Below, piece by piece: positions 42,239 through 51,871 of a stretch of DNA of 62,850 nucleotides (the first letter of the stretch is position 1; each line of letters begins with the position of its first letter). The stretch is from JALCOL01 sp022649665 (lineage in GTDB: Bacteria; Bacillota; Bacilli; Lactobacillales; Enterococcaceae). The position numbers and the translations under genes were made by a program. Location: the NCBI GenBank assembly GCA_030372335.1, contig JAUDCW010000014.1; one strand, given 5' to 3'. Below the pieces are notes generated by a model. That model was given only the letters and a program-made list of their open reading frames with translations. It did not search any database and was not told the origin of the DNA.

Positions 42239-42864
42239 TATGTCACCTCACTGAATGCTTTCAGCAGCGCCAGACCGGTATTTCCGCTTTTTTCCGGATG
42301 GAACTGCATTCCGTAAATCTTATCCTTTTGAACGATCCCAGGGATCATTACGCCGTAACGGCTCGCGGCCAGCGTGTTCGCGGCACAGCCGGAGGCGTAG
42401 AAGCTGTGCACGTAATATACGGCATCGCCTTCTTCAAAAGCAGCCACGACCGCCGAAGAGCTGGCTTGGGTTTGTTCCAAAGTATCCCAGCCCATATGCG
42501 GAGTTTTTAACTCCGGGGATTTTTCGGCAAGACTTTGTTTCAAGGAAATGATTTTTCCGGGAATCAAATCGAGCCCGGCATGCCGGCCGAATTCTTCGCT
42601 TTCTGAAAAGAGCAGCTGCATGCCCAGACAGATCCCTAAAAGCGGTTTGCCGCCGGCAGCGATTTCTTGCAGCGGCTCAAAAAGCGCAAGCTCATGCAAT
42701 TTGTGCGCGGCGTCGCCGAAAGCGCCAACACCCGGTAAAATCAGCTGGTCTGCCTGTTCTAATTCTGCGACATTTTTGCTCAGCCGATACGGCAGTCCTA
42801 AGTATTCCAAAGAGCGCCCTAAACTGAATAAATTTCCAACTCCGTAATCTACGATCGCAATCAA
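42238..42864 (-). CDS. hisH: Imidazole glycerol phosphate synthase, glutaminase subunit
   Basis: A 208-residue class I glutamine amidotransferase. LLGICLGMQLLF holds the nucleophile cysteine and MQFHPEKSG the His-Glu pair; LPGVGAFGD is the usual early loop. It passes ammonia to HisF. It lies 12 bp after hisB. Confidence 0.95.
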   Translation of the reverse strand: MIAIVDYGVGNLFSLGRSLEYLGLPYRLSKNVAELEQADQLILPGVGAFGDAAHKLHELALFEPLQEIAAGGKPLLGICLGMQLLFSESEEFGRHAGLDLIPGKIISLKQSLAEKSPELKTPHMGWDTLEQTQASSSAVVAAFEEGDAVYYVHSFYASGCAANTLAASRYGVMIPGIVQKDKIYGMQFHPEKSGNTGLALLKAFSEVT

Positions 42865-42876
42865 TATTCCGCCTCC

Positions 42877-43467
42877 TTAATAGAGCATTCCCTTGGTGGA
42901 CGGGACTTCCTCCAGATGATCCGGATCAAGTGCCACTGCCATTTTGAGTGCCCGGCCGAATGCTTTGAAGCTTCCTTCAGCGATATGGTGGCTGTTCATT
43001 CCGGCAAGCTGCTGGAAATGAAGGGTCAGCCGCATCTCGCGGGCAAATGCTAAATAAAACTCGCTGACGAGTTCCGTATCGAAAGTGCCGATTTTCTCCG
43101 TCGGCAGCGCCATGGTGCTGGCAAAGAAGCCGCGCCCGCTTATGTCGAGTGCGCAAAGGATCAAAGCTTCGTCCATCGGCAGAATGATCTGCCCGTAGCG
43201 CTTGATCCCCTTTGCCTCTCCGAGCGCTTCGCGGAATGCCTGACCTAAAACGATCCCGATGTCTTCCACTGAATGATGGTCATCGACTTCTGTGTCTCCC
43301 AGACACCTCAGCGATAAATCGAAATCGCCGTGTTTGGCAAAGAGCGTCAGCATGTGATCCAAAAAGCCGACGCCGCTTTTGATTTCACTTTTGCCGCGGC
43401 CGTCGATCGTCAAAGATAAATCGATCGTTGTTTCATTGGTTTGGCGACGTAATTCTGTTTTTCTCAT
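42877..43467 (-). CDS. hisB: Imidazoleglycerol-phosphate dehydratase
   Basis: A 196-residue dehydratase of the monofunctional type, without the N-terminal phosphatase of enteric HisB. GFLDHMLTLFAKHGDFDL and DDHHSVEDIGI in the first half, and GMNSHHIAEGSFKAFGRAL near the end, carry the metal-binding histidines. It overlaps hisC by 4 bp. Confidence 0.95.
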   Translation of the reverse strand: MRKTELRRQTNETTIDLSLTIDGRGKSEIKSGVGFLDHMLTLFAKHGDFDLSLRCLGDTEVDDHHSVEDIGIVLGQAFREALGEAKGIKRYGQIILPMDEALILCALDISGRGFFASTMALPTEKIGTFDTELVSEFYLAFAREMRLTLHFQQLAGMNSHHIAEGSFKAFGRALKMAVALDPDHLEEVPSTKGMLY

Positions 43468-44525
43468 GCGGGCTCCTTTCGCATTAAAATATCCGTCAAT
43501 GCATTTATGACGAGCTGCATCTGTTCCGGAGTGCCGATCGTGATCCGCAAATAGTTTTCGATCCGCGGCAAATCAAAGCGGCGGACAATGATTTTTTTCG
43601 TGCGCAGCGCTTCAGCAAGCAATTTTCCGGAGCGTCCCGGATAAACAGCAAAGACAAAATTCGCAGCAGAAGGTAAAACTTCAAAGCCGAGACGCTTCAG
43701 CGCTTTTGTAAATGTCGCGCGCGTCTCGATGACTGTATTGCGACAATTTTCAAAATAGCTGCGGTTTGCGAGTGCTGCTAAAGCAGCTGCTTGCGTCATC
43801 CCGTTGATATTATACGGATTGAAACTGAATTTCAGCCGGTTCAAATCGGCGATCAGTGAAGAGGAGCCGGCTGCATAGCCCAGCCGCGCCCCCGCCAACT
43901 GCCGCGACTTTGAAAAAGTTCCGACTACTAAAAGATTCGAAAATTCTTTGATCAGCGGAACCGCGCTCTGGCCGCCGAAATCGATATAGGCTTCATCGAT
44001 GATCAGCAAGCGATCAGGGTGAGCTGTCAAAAAACGACGGATCTCCGGCAGTTTGACGACTAAGCCGGTCGGAGCATTCGGATTGGCGATCAGCACAGTT
44101 TCCCGGCCAGCATCATAATCTTCTAAGGCGATCGAAAAATCCCAGCGCAGTGGGATGATTCGCCGAGGCACGTGATAAAGGCCCGAGAAAACCGGATAAA
44201 AACCGTAAGTCAAATCAGGAAAAAGAATTCCTTGCGGGGTGAATCCTTGGAAAAGAAATGCTAAGATCTCATCGCTGCCGTTTCCGAGGAATAATTCATT
44301 TTCCTGAACATCCAGCTCTTCTGCAAGTTTGGCTTTCAGCTTTCCCTCCGTTGGATCAGGGTAAAGGTTCAGCCGTGTACTGGCTGCGGCGACCGCCTTC
44401 TCGACGCCGGGTGCCGGCGGGAAGGGACTTTCGTTCGTGTTCAATTTGATCAGTCCGCTGATCTGCGGCTGTTCGCCGGGGGTATATGGAACAAGGGCTT
44501 TAAAACGCGCATTCAAGAAAGTCAT
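43464..44525 (-). CDS. hisC: Histidinol-phosphate aminotransferase
   Basis: A 353-residue PLP enzyme of the aspartate aminotransferase fold. LNTNESPFPP near the N-terminus, ANPNAPTG in the middle, and the Schiff-base lysine in TFSKSRQLAGARLGY are clear. It overlaps hisD by 4 bp upstream and hisB by 4 bp downstream. Confidence 0.95.
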   Translation of the reverse strand: MTFLNARFKALVPYTPGEQPQISGLIKLNTNESPFPPAPGVEKAVAAASTRLNLYPDPTEGKLKAKLAEELDVQENELFLGNGSDEILAFLFQGFTPQGILFPDLTYGFYPVFSGLYHVPRRIIPLRWDFSIALEDYDAGRETVLIANPNAPTGLVVKLPEIRRFLTAHPDRLLIIDEAYIDFGGQSAVPLIKEFSNLLVVGTFSKSRQLAGARLGYAAGSSSLIADLNRLKFSFNPYNINGMTQAAALAALANRSYFENCRNTVIETRATFTKALKRLGFEVLPSAANFVFAVYPGRSGKLLAEALRTKKIIVRRFDLPRIENYLRITIGTPEQMQLVINALTDILMRKEPA

Positions 44526-45811
44526 TTCTTTCCCTCCTCGTTGGTCCGGGAAGCGATCGAGCGCGCATGTCCGCTCAAGCCTTCCGCTTCAGCGAAGGCC
44601 ATCACTTCATGTGCTGCGTCTTGCATGGCTGAAGATGAATAGTAGAGATAGCTGCTGCGCTTCAAAAAATCTTCCACCGAAAGCGGCGAATAAAAGCGTG
44701 AAGTTCCTTCGGTCGGCAAAGTATGGTTCGGCCCGGCAAAATAATCACCCAAAACTTCCGGTGTGAAATTCCCGAGGAAAACACTGCCGGCATTTTTCAC
44801 AATAGGCAAATACGTAAAGGGGTCGCGGAGACACAACTCCAAATGCTCTGGCGCGATCTCGTTGGCGACTTTCAGGGCTTGCTCTACACTTTGAACAAGA
44901 TAGATCCGGCTGTTATTTTGAACAGAGACTTCGGCGATCGCTTTGCGCGGCAGGTTTTCCAGCTGACACGCGACTTCGTTTTGGACTGCTTTTGCGAGGG
45001 CTTCATTCGTCGTAACAAGGATCGCCTGAGCATTTTTATCGTGTTCTGCTTGTCCCAAAAGATCGGCCGCTACGACATGCGCTTTTGCACTGTCATCAGC
45101 GACGATCAAGATATCGCTCGGTCCGGCGATCATATCGATATCGACTTGCCCATAAACGAGCTTTTTGGCGGTCGCGACAAAAATATTCCCAGGACCCACG
45201 ATCTTGTCGACACGCGGGATCGTTTCCGTTCCGTAAGCTAATGCGGCAATTCCCTGAGCACCGCCGACTTTATAGATCTTGCTCACGCCGGCAATCTTCG
45301 CTGCGGCTAAAATGACGGGCGGGATCTTGCCGTCTTTTCCAGGCGGGGTGATCATCACGATCTCTCCGACACCGGCGATCTTTGCCGGAATGACATCCAT
45401 TAAGACGGTGCTCGGATAAGCAGCCGTCCCGCCGGGAACATAGACGCCGACTTTTGCTAACGGGATCACCCGCTGGCCGGTCACGATTCCGGGCTCGTCA
45501 GCGATCATAAAGCCGCGCGGCAATTGGCGTTCATGAAACTTCTCGATATTCTTTTTCGCTTTTTTCATGATCTCCAAAAGCACTGGATCGACAAGCGTGA
45601 ATGCCTCATCGATCTCACTCGCACCGACCCGGAAGTCCGGCAGTACGACCTGATCAAATTTTTCGGTATATTCCCGCAGCGCCTGGTCTTTTTTTTCTTT
45701 GACAGTATCAATGATCTCTTGGACGACCGGCACTGTTTGCGAGGTATCTGCGCCTTTGCGGCGGCTTTGCGGCAACTGTTCTGTTTCTTGCAATTGGATG
45801 ATCGGGATCAT
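44522..45811 (-). CDS. hisD: Histidinol dehydrogenase
   Basis: A 429-residue zinc enzyme for the last two oxidations. VPGGTAAYPSTVLMDVIPAK, GPGNIFVATAKK, GPSDILIVADD and GQAEHDKNAQAIL motifs are present, and the pair of histidines is found in GPNHTLPT near the C-terminus. It overlaps the hisZG stop by 4 bp. Length is normal. Confidence 0.95.
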   Translation of the reverse strand: MIPIIQLQETEQLPQSRRKGADTSQTVPVVQEIIDTVKEKKDQALREYTEKFDQVVLPDFRVGASEIDEAFTLVDPVLLEIMKKAKKNIEKFHERQLPRGFMIADEPGIVTGQRVIPLAKVGVYVPGGTAAYPSTVLMDVIPAKIAGVGEIVMITPPGKDGKIPPVILAAAKIAGVSKIYKVGGAQGIAALAYGTETIPRVDKIVGPGNIFVATAKKLVYGQVDIDMIAGPSDILIVADDSAKAHVVAADLLGQAEHDKNAQAILVTTNEALAKAVQNEVACQLENLPRKAIAEVSVQNNSRIYLVQSVEQALKVANEIAPEHLELCLRDPFTYLPIVKNAGSVFLGNFTPEVLGDYFAGPNHTLPTEGTSRFYSPLSVEDFLKRSSYLYYSSSAMQDAAHEVMAFAEAEGLSGHARSIASRTNEEGKK

Positions 45812-47376
45812 ATCGTTTGCCTCACTTTCTCGACGAGTGCTGAAATCCGCTCATTTTTAAAACGCCAGCTGGCCTGATTGCAGATCAGCCGCGCAGAGGA
45901 TGGTTCGATTTTTTGCAAGATCGTCAGCCCATTTTCTTTCAAAGTCGTTCCTGTTTCGACGATATCGACGATCACATCTGATAACTCTAAGAGCGGCGCC
46001 AACTCGATCGAGCCGTGCAGATGGATCAGCTCGACTGCCTGGCTCTGTTCTGCATAATAAGCACGGGTGATGTTCGGATATTTCGTCGCGACTTTGAGCG
46101 ATTTTGCCGGATCGGCTGCAAAATCTTTTTTTCCGGCAACGGCGAGCCAGCACTTTCCAAACGCGAGATCAAGCAGCTCGAAAACCTGCGCATCGCTTTC
46201 CAAGAGCACGTCTTTGCCGGCGACACCGATATCGGCCGCCCCGTGGTCAACATATGAATCGACGTCGCTTGGTTTGACTAGAAAGAAGCGGATCTTCTGG
46301 AGCGGATCTTCAAAAATCAATTTGCGCGAATCATCAAAAATGCCATCACTCACGATCCCGGCATCTTTAAAGCACTCATAGACTTTATCACCCATCCGCC
46401 CTTTTGGCAGCGCGACATTCAGCCATTCTTCTTTGCTTTCGGTTGCTGCTTCCGGCGCATGATCCAGCTCGTTCAGATCATTCAAATACATAGCAAAGCC
46501 GATCGCCCCTTCCGGATTGCCGTTTTTCTCCAGCAAACGATCATACCTGCCGCCGTAAAGCACAGCTTCGGGAAGCCCTTCAAGAAAACCTTGAAAGATC
46601 AGTCCGTTATAGTAATCGATATCGTTCAAGATCGCGAGATCGATCCGCAGTGAAACATTTTTGCATTTATCGGAAAAATGCTCATTGATCGCGGCCAGTT
46701 CGGCCAGCGGTTTTTGTGCATCAGGCAGTCCAGCCGCAAGCTTCTCCAACTGCCGCAGTGCCTCGTTGATCTCGCCTGAGAGCTGGCATAATTGGTTCAA
46801 GCGCTCTTGCCACTCTTCGGACAGTCCGGCAAGCTTCGCGACTTTATCCATTTCATGCGGGCTTTTCCGCTGCAGGGCGCTGCGGGCCGCCTCTTTTTGA
46901 TTTTGGTCTTCAAACACATTTAAAAAGCATTCAGCGAGCTGCATATGAGAAAGATCCAAAGACCCGGCTCCGGCAACTTCCAGACTTTTGAGGGCCAGCC
47001 CGATCACGTCGGCTTGAGTCGTTCGCTGGATCTTGCCCAGCACTTCCAGACCGATCTGATGGATCCGTTTGTATTCCCCGCTTTCGCGGCTATGGCGGTA
47101 CACATCCTCGTTGTAGTATACTTTTCGTTCTTCGCCTGCAGCAGTATTTTTGACGATCGCAAGCGTTACGTCAGGTTTCAACGCCATCAGACGGCCGTCG
47201 TTTCCGGTAAAGGTGATGACTTCATCCGCCGAAAGAAATGAGCGGTTCTCCAAGAAATAATCGTACTCTTCAAAACTGCTCAGTTTGTAAAATTGAAAGC
47301 CTTCCCGTGCATAAAGATTCCGCAGTTTGATCGAAATCACTTCTTCAGGCGGCAAAATTGCCAACAGATCTTCCAT
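45808..47376 (-). CDS. Fused HisZ-HisG ATP phosphoribosyltransferase
   Basis: A 522-residue fusion. Residues 1 to about 305 are HisZ, a class II tRNA-synthetase-like regulatory subunit with MALKPDVTLAIVK, RHSRESGEYKRIHQIGLEVLG-type text and YYNGLIFQGF plus YGGRYDRLL. A linker of about 12 residues leads to a short-form HisG catalytic domain (318-522) with VALPKGRMGD and the PRPP loop DIVETGTTL. Normally these are two proteins that form a hetero-octamer; here both are one chain, fixing a 1:1 ratio. It is the first gene, after AAAAGGAGG, and is presumably feedback-inhibited by histidine. Confidence 0.9.
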   Translation of the reverse strand: MEDLLAILPPEEVISIKLRNLYAREGFQFYKLSSFEEYDYFLENRSFLSADEVITFTGNDGRLMALKPDVTLAIVKNTAAGEERKVYYNEDVYRHSRESGEYKRIHQIGLEVLGKIQRTTQADVIGLALKSLEVAGAGSLDLSHMQLAECFLNVFEDQNQKEAARSALQRKSPHEMDKVAKLAGLSEEWQERLNQLCQLSGEINEALRQLEKLAAGLPDAQKPLAELAAINEHFSDKCKNVSLRIDLAILNDIDYYNGLIFQGFLEGLPEAVLYGGRYDRLLEKNGNPEGAIGFAMYLNDLNELDHAPEAATESKEEWLNVALPKGRMGDKVYECFKDAGIVSDGIFDDSRKLIFEDPLQKIRFFLVKPSDVDSYVDHGAADIGVAGKDVLLESDAQVFELLDLAFGKCWLAVAGKKDFAADPAKSLKVATKYPNITRAYYAEQSQAVELIHLHGSIELAPLLELSDVIVDIVETGTTLKENGLTILQKIEPSSARLICNQASWRFKNERISALVEKVRQTI

Positions 47377-47418
47377 GGTCTTCCTCCTTTTCTTAAAAAT
47401 GATAATTGCATTAAAAAC

Positions 47419-47447
47419 ATATTAATGAAAAATCATGGAAAGGTCAA
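47419..47447 (-). promoter_or_regulatory. Promoter of the histidine operon
   Basis: On the minus strand TTGACC (47447-47442) and TAATAT (47424-47419) are 17 bp apart, about 43 bp before the hisZG ATG. The leader is therefore too short for a histidine T-box or attenuator. A GAACA / TGTTC pair upstream, 22 bp apart, could bind a regulator but is weak. Confidence 0.75.
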
Positions 47448-47514
47448 CACTGATTAGAACAAATGTCATAAAACAGAAAGAAATGTTCGGAAAATGACTC
47501 ATTTCATATTAAAT

Positions 47515-47563
47515 AAAAAAATCTCCCCGTGCACTGATAGACAAGTTCACGGAGAGATTTTTT
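47515..47563 (-). terminator. Terminator between the small gene and the his operon
   Basis: AAAAAATCTC-x-CCGTG pairs with CACGG-x-GAGATTTTTT around a 16-nt loop. On the minus strand it ends the gene at 47562-47879. Confidence 0.8.
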
Positions 47564-47879
47564 ATTTCTTTGAGGTCTTGAGCTCTTTTTTACGGTTTTC
47601 ATATCCTTTGATAAATTCAGTGATCTCCTGCATTTTGTTTTCTGTCAGTTGATTTGCAAAATCCACTAATTTTTCGGGATAGTGATGAAATGAATGTTTT
47701 TGTTCAAAGTCGGCCGTCGCTTGCTCATAGCCCAGCTGATAATCACTAGCTTTTTTTGCTGGATTCGCGCTAGCCGCTTGGTCATACTTTGCTGACCAAT
47801 TTTTGTAGTCTTCTTCCGCTTCTTGATAATTTCCTTTTTCATAATTATTCTTTATATAGTCATGCAGTTGCTTAAACAT
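47562..47879 (-). CDS. Small soluble helical protein, unknown
   Basis: A 105-residue, highly charged, probably all-helical protein without membrane segment. I do not recognise a family. The middle, YQLGYEQATADFEQKHSF, and the end, MQEITEFIKGYENRKKEL, look like an amphipathic helix pair. AAAAGGGGAAG lies 11 bp before the ATG, and a terminator follows, so it appears to be a real single gene. Confidence 0.5.
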   Translation of the reverse strand: MFKQLHDYIKNNYEKGNYQEAEEDYKNWSAKYDQAASANPAKKASDYQLGYEQATADFEQKHSFHHYPEKLVDFANQLTENKMQEITEFIKGYENRKKELKTSKK

Positions 47880-47899
47880 TTGAAAGCACTTCCCCTTTT

Positions 47900-48130
47900 G
47901 TGAAGTTCTCAGATGCAGCGTCTTACGATAAGCAAATCATATCGCGCAACTTGAACGCCATAAAGCAAACAGACTTTCCTTACTTGGCTATAGATTTAAG
48001 CTATTTGGATGAGGCTGCTGGTGAAGCGCGGCTACAAATCCATGAAAATATATATCATTTAAAACTCCCGCCAACTTTTGTGCTGAAAAAGCGTGAAGAT
48101 CCGAGGTTTGATAACGAATTGTTTGAATAA
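47900..48130 (+). CDS. Short open frame, possible gene remnant
   Basis: A 76-codon frame from GTG 47900, ending LKKREDPRFDNELFE. It looks like the end of a protein rather than a complete one: no ribosome site precedes it and only 20 bp separate it from a divergent gene. I recognise no family. It lies just before a transporter gene that has lost its 5' part, so both may be the edges of one deletion. Confidence 0.25.
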   Translation: MKFSDAASYDKQIISRNLNAIKQTDFPYLAIDLSYLDEAAGEARLQIHENIYHLKLPPTFVLKKREDPRFDNELFE

Positions 48131-48158
48131 AAAGATCTGCTAAATAATCTCTGATTAA

Positions 48159-49028
48159 GATGTGCCCTCGCTTGTTTTATCATTAGGTGGTTTTTCCATT
48201 TTTCTATGGGGCTTGACGAATGTTGCTAAATCGGGATGGACGAATCTGTCTACTGTTGTAGCACCGATTTTGGTCGGAATCATATTATTAGTTATTTTCG
48301 TACTTCGCCAGTTGAAATTAAAAGAACCGTTCCTAGATGTGCGCGTGTTCAAAGTGAAAGCATTCACGATCCCGACATTGGCGATCATTTTGGTGATGGT
48401 GGCAATGTATGGAGTTGAAATGATGCTGCCGACGTATCTGCAAAATATCCTCGGGCTCTCTCCTTTCCAATCTGGACTGACTTTACTTGGCGGCGCACTT
48501 TTCATGGGGATTCTATCACCAGTTTCAGGATTTCTCTTTAACAAAGTCGGAGTGAAACGTTTGACATTGACGGGATTTAGTTTGCTGGTGATCGGGACAT
48601 TGCCTTTTGTATTCTTCACCATCGAGACTTCGCAGCATTTGATTATGATCATTTATGCGATTCGCATGATCGGGATCGCGCTGACATTGATGCCGCTCAC
48701 GACGAGTGCAATGGATGCTTTGCCGCAATCAATGTCTGCTCATGCCAGTGCCGCAAATAATACCGCCCGGCAGATCGGTTCATCAGTTGCTGTCGCTTTA
48801 TTGTCATCAGTAACGCAGAATGTTATCAGTACACATCTGCCGAATGCGGCACTCAAGACAGCCGATTCAATGGCTTATGCTTCAAAGGCGCTGAACGCTT
48901 CAATGGATGGCTTTCGGGCTTCATTTGCTCTAGGATTAATGTTTGCGATCGCCGGGCTGATATTTTCGCTCTTTTTAGCAAACGGGAAGCCTAAACCTTC
49001 TGCAGAGAAAGCGGGGAATGCAAAATGA
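48159..49028 (+). pseudogene. 5'-truncated DHA2 MFS transporter
   Basis: The frame encodes only the C-terminal 290 residues (about eight helices) of a 14-helix EmrB/QacA-type exporter of about 480 residues. It enters directly in the loop before helix 7 (DVPSLVLSLGGF); a TAA in frame stands three bases before the aspartate codon. No promoter or ribosome site lies upstream. The GTG at 48162 could only start a partial protein. The 3' end is intact and overlaps the DUF4811 gene by 4 bp (ATGA), as in complete operons. Recent loss is likely, since the remaining frame has no further damage. Confidence 0.75.
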
Positions 49029-49786
49029 TTATTTATTTGATGATCATACTAACGATCCTGACATTTATTGCATGGTTTTTTATCAATAATCTGCGGCTGC
49101 GTTGGGTATGCGGGCTAATCACAATGGGGCTGCTTCTATTATGCAGTATTGCTTTATCAGGAAATCTATACTCCCATTGGGGAATGACGAAAGATACTAA
49201 GGTGACAGTATCAACGGATATTTACTCAGCCGGGACTTCCGAGTCGCCAGCGAATATTTTACTTTATCAAAATTTAGGCACAAAGACGGATAATGCGGTC
49301 TTGATCTTCCGCGATAAATGGAATGAGGAGCAGGCTAAGCCGCATTTTGTACCAGAAAAAAAAGATATTCGTGATTCTTCGAAAAAGCGAGCTGTTTACC
49401 GATTAACGAAGGGTCAAAAAGCAAAAATTACAATTAAACGCACCGAGTGGCGCTATCGTTCAAATACTGCCAAGTGGTTCTTTGATTTTGCAGATAACGA
49501 CCATCAATTGATCAGTCAAAGAACGACAGTCACGCTTCCTGAAAATTCATGGGTCGTGATGACGCCGGTACAGGCGAAAAAACTCGCCACTCTTCAAAAA
49601 CAACTATCCCCTGCTGAAAAAAATGAACAAGAACAAATGATGCAGCAGGCGATCCAAGAAAAAGTAAGAGTGTATCAGCAAAATAATCCGCAAGCCTCAG
49701 CGCAAGAGATCGCGAGCTACTCGCAGCGTTTGACGGCTGAACTGTCGGTAAAGGCACTAAATCAAACACTTCAAAAACTAAAATAA
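49025..49786 (+). CDS. DUF4811 membrane protein, partner of DHA2 transporters
   Basis: A 253-residue protein with two hydrophobic helices at the N-terminus (about 1-17 and 24-42), then an extracellular beta-rich domain and a Q/A-rich helical tail (about 195-253). This is the DUF4811 pattern, found in lactic acid bacteria beside DHA2 transporters. The ATG overlaps the truncated transporter stop by 4 bp. Its frame is intact although its partner is broken. Function is unknown; it may stabilise the exporter. Confidence 0.7.
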   Translation: MIIYLMIILTILTFIAWFFINNLRLRWVCGLITMGLLLLCSIALSGNLYSHWGMTKDTKVTVSTDIYSAGTSESPANILLYQNLGTKTDNAVLIFRDKWNEEQAKPHFVPEKKDIRDSSKKRAVYRLTKGQKAKITIKRTEWRYRSNTAKWFFDFADNDHQLISQRTTVTLPENSWVVMTPVQAKKLATLQKQLSPAEKNEQEQMMQQAIQEKVRVYQQNNPQASAQEIASYSQRLTAELSVKALNQTLQKLK

Positions 49787-49795
49787 AAGATCCAT

Positions 49796-49845
49796 AAAAA
49801 GTGTGGGACCGCGACATAAGTTTTGACGCGGCCCCACACTTTTTT
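49796..49845. terminator. Bidirectional terminator
   Basis: AAAAAGTGTGGG-x-CCGCG pairs with CGCGG-x-CCCACACTTTTTT around a short loop, between convergent DUF4811 and the second large unknown gene. Confidence 0.8.
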
Positions 49846-49852
49846 CATTGTT

Positions 49853-51871
49853 TTATTCCAACGAAGCTGATTCAGATGTTTTCCAAAATTCATCCGGCTG
49901 TAACCCGGCTTGCTGTCGCAAGAGCGTATAGCCGTTTTTTGACAAAGGAATCGTCACGTGATATTGGTTATTTGCGTTTCGAAAGGGAGGAGCAAACGGA
50001 TTTGCTACTTGATCGATTGGATCAAGTTCTTTAGATTTTAAATTATTTGGCAATTGATTCAGGCTGTTGATGTGCCGCATTTGAACTGGAAGATCACTCA
50101 GATTCCACCCCGTTATATAGAGCAGATCATCGATCGAAGAAACGAGCAGCTGACATTCGATCGTTGCTTTATCTCCTGTTACCGCGCAAACAGCGACTTC
50201 TTCCGAGGTACTTCGATCGATATATTGTTTTGAGATATAGTTTCCGATCAAGTAATCAGATCGCTGGTAACGAAACGGTTCCTCACTGCTTTTCACGTCG
50301 AACCAGTGCGCAGAAAATGCACCTGGATAGCGTTCTGCCGGATCGATCAGAAAAGTCGTCAGCGGCAGCGGCTCTTCATGAAGTTTGGCGATCCTCTCTA
50401 ACAGCCAGCTCAATCTTCCTTTCAAACAGCGAACATAGCGTTTACGAAAATCATCGATTTGCTTTTCGTAGTCGTAGCGAATGAGACAGGATAGCTGAGC
50501 AGCCAGATTGGCTCGTTCGATATAGTTGACTTGCTTTTTCAATTCTTTAGCGGTCCCGAAAGTGCTGGGAACAAAAATATATGCATTTTCCCAAACATTG
50601 ATGGTTCCTTTTGTGATACCGCCCTCACTCATTCGCTCGATTCCTTGTGCATTATTGCGCGGATTGTCTTTTCTGTCGCGCAAGAAGAAATGTTCACCAT
50701 CATAAACGATCGATACATATTCCCCAGATTTTGTGATCGGAAATAGCAGCGACTTATCTATTTTCCCCTGCTTCCGGTAATAATCGATCATCCATCCATT
50801 CTCCAAGTTTTCTGTGACTCCGACACTCGACTCGTCAAAACTCTCGCTTTTTAGAAATTGTTCGCCCGTATATGAAATCGCGGCAGTATGCAGATTGCAT
50901 TTAAAATAGCGGTCTTCGATCATGTGGATCATCAACAAGATGCTTAAGCAGTTCGTCAGCTTTAAAGAAGACAGACTGCCTAATTGAATAGCACTGTTTT
51001 TTTGCACAAGAACTTTGCGAGACTCGCCACCGACGGCATAAGCATATAATGCACCGTCAATGGAAGAAATTTCGAAATCTAATAACTCATATGGAAGATA
51101 ACTGCTTTTATTTTTGCTGACAACATAACGCTCGGAATATCGATAGGTCTCCTGCAAACTGACAGCCGCTAAAGAAGCTGGATTGTCACTTAAAATGGTA
51201 ATGTTTCTTCCATTTTTGACGCCAAAGACAAAAAAATTTTCATAGGACAACTGGTCGATGATCCCGTATAGCGCGATACCATCTTTCTCTTGATTCCTGA
51301 TGAAATCCACTAATGAAGCAATCGACCAAAAGCCTAAGATCGAGTCACTGATCATTGCTGTTTTTTTTGTCGTTGGCCCTTGAGAAAACTGCATGACATT
51401 CAATTTCTCCGCGTGTTCGAGTGCCTCAAAGCAAATATCGGCAAAATCATTCTTTTTGATCAAATCGATGAAACTGCCATAGGAAAAACCGGTGTTTCGA
51501 TAATTAGCCATTTTCCTATAAAGATCAACATAAAAAGTATTTTCCGCGTCGATCGCTGCAGGGGAATCAAGCAGCTGGGCTAAATTTTGGTAATCGACCG
51601 CAAATTTTTCGAGGATGGCTTTATTTTCAATCAAATTTGTTCTGGTAAACGTGATATGATTGAGGATTTGCGGTAAAGCGCTTTTTATTTCTAAGTAGGA
51701 AGCGATTCCGCTTGGATCAAGTTCCAGCCCGTGCTTCAGCTTTTGAATGAAGGCTTGATACTCATGCGGGTCGTGTAAAAAACCTGAATAGCTTTTCGAA
51801 TCGTTTAATAGAATCGCTTCGAGCGATGCGATTGCTTGACTGAGCAGCGGCTTGATGATTTGATTTTCCAA
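49853..51871 (-). CDS. Large unknown protein of three-copy family (copy 2)
   Basis: A 672-residue soluble paralogue of the genes at 18.9 and 56.0 kb, with the same blocks: FWSIASLV, FFVFGVKNGRNITILSD, SGEYVSIVYDG, RDRKDNPRNNAQG, ERANLAAQLSCLIRYDY, DPAERYPGAFSAHW, CAVTGDKATIEC and IPLSKNGYTLLRQQAGLQPD. The start is TTG 51871 with AAAGGAG 9 bp upstream; no ATG or GTG alternative exists. Unlike the other copies it has no small gene after it. It lies 54 bp after the quinone reductase gene with no terminator between, so it can be read from the TetR-controlled promoter. Confidence 0.8.
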   Translation of the reverse strand: MENQIIKPLLSQAIASLEAILLNDSKSYSGFLHDPHEYQAFIQKLKHGLELDPSGIASYLEIKSALPQILNHITFTRTNLIENKAILEKFAVDYQNLAQLLDSPAAIDAENTFYVDLYRKMANYRNTGFSYGSFIDLIKKNDFADICFEALEHAEKLNVMQFSQGPTTKKTAMISDSILGFWSIASLVDFIRNQEKDGIALYGIIDQLSYENFFVFGVKNGRNITILSDNPASLAAVSLQETYRYSERYVVSKNKSSYLPYELLDFEISSIDGALYAYAVGGESRKVLVQKNSAIQLGSLSSLKLTNCLSILLMIHMIEDRYFKCNLHTAAISYTGEQFLKSESFDESSVGVTENLENGWMIDYYRKQGKIDKSLLFPITKSGEYVSIVYDGEHFFLRDRKDNPRNNAQGIERMSEGGITKGTINVWENAYIFVPSTFGTAKELKKQVNYIERANLAAQLSCLIRYDYEKQIDDFRKRYVRCLKGRLSWLLERIAKLHEEPLPLTTFLIDPAERYPGAFSAHWFDVKSSEEPFRYQRSDYLIGNYISKQYIDRSTSEEVAVCAVTGDKATIECQLLVSSIDDLLYITGWNLSDLPVQMRHINSLNQLPNNLKSKELDPIDQVANPFAPPFRNANNQYHVTIPLSKNGYTLLRQQAGLQPDEFWKTSESASLE

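Noticed and set aside
47377..47514. Histidine T-box or attenuator before the his operon
   Set aside because: The promoter lies about 43 bp before the ATG and a terminator of the neighbour occupies the rest, leaving no room for a T-box leader.
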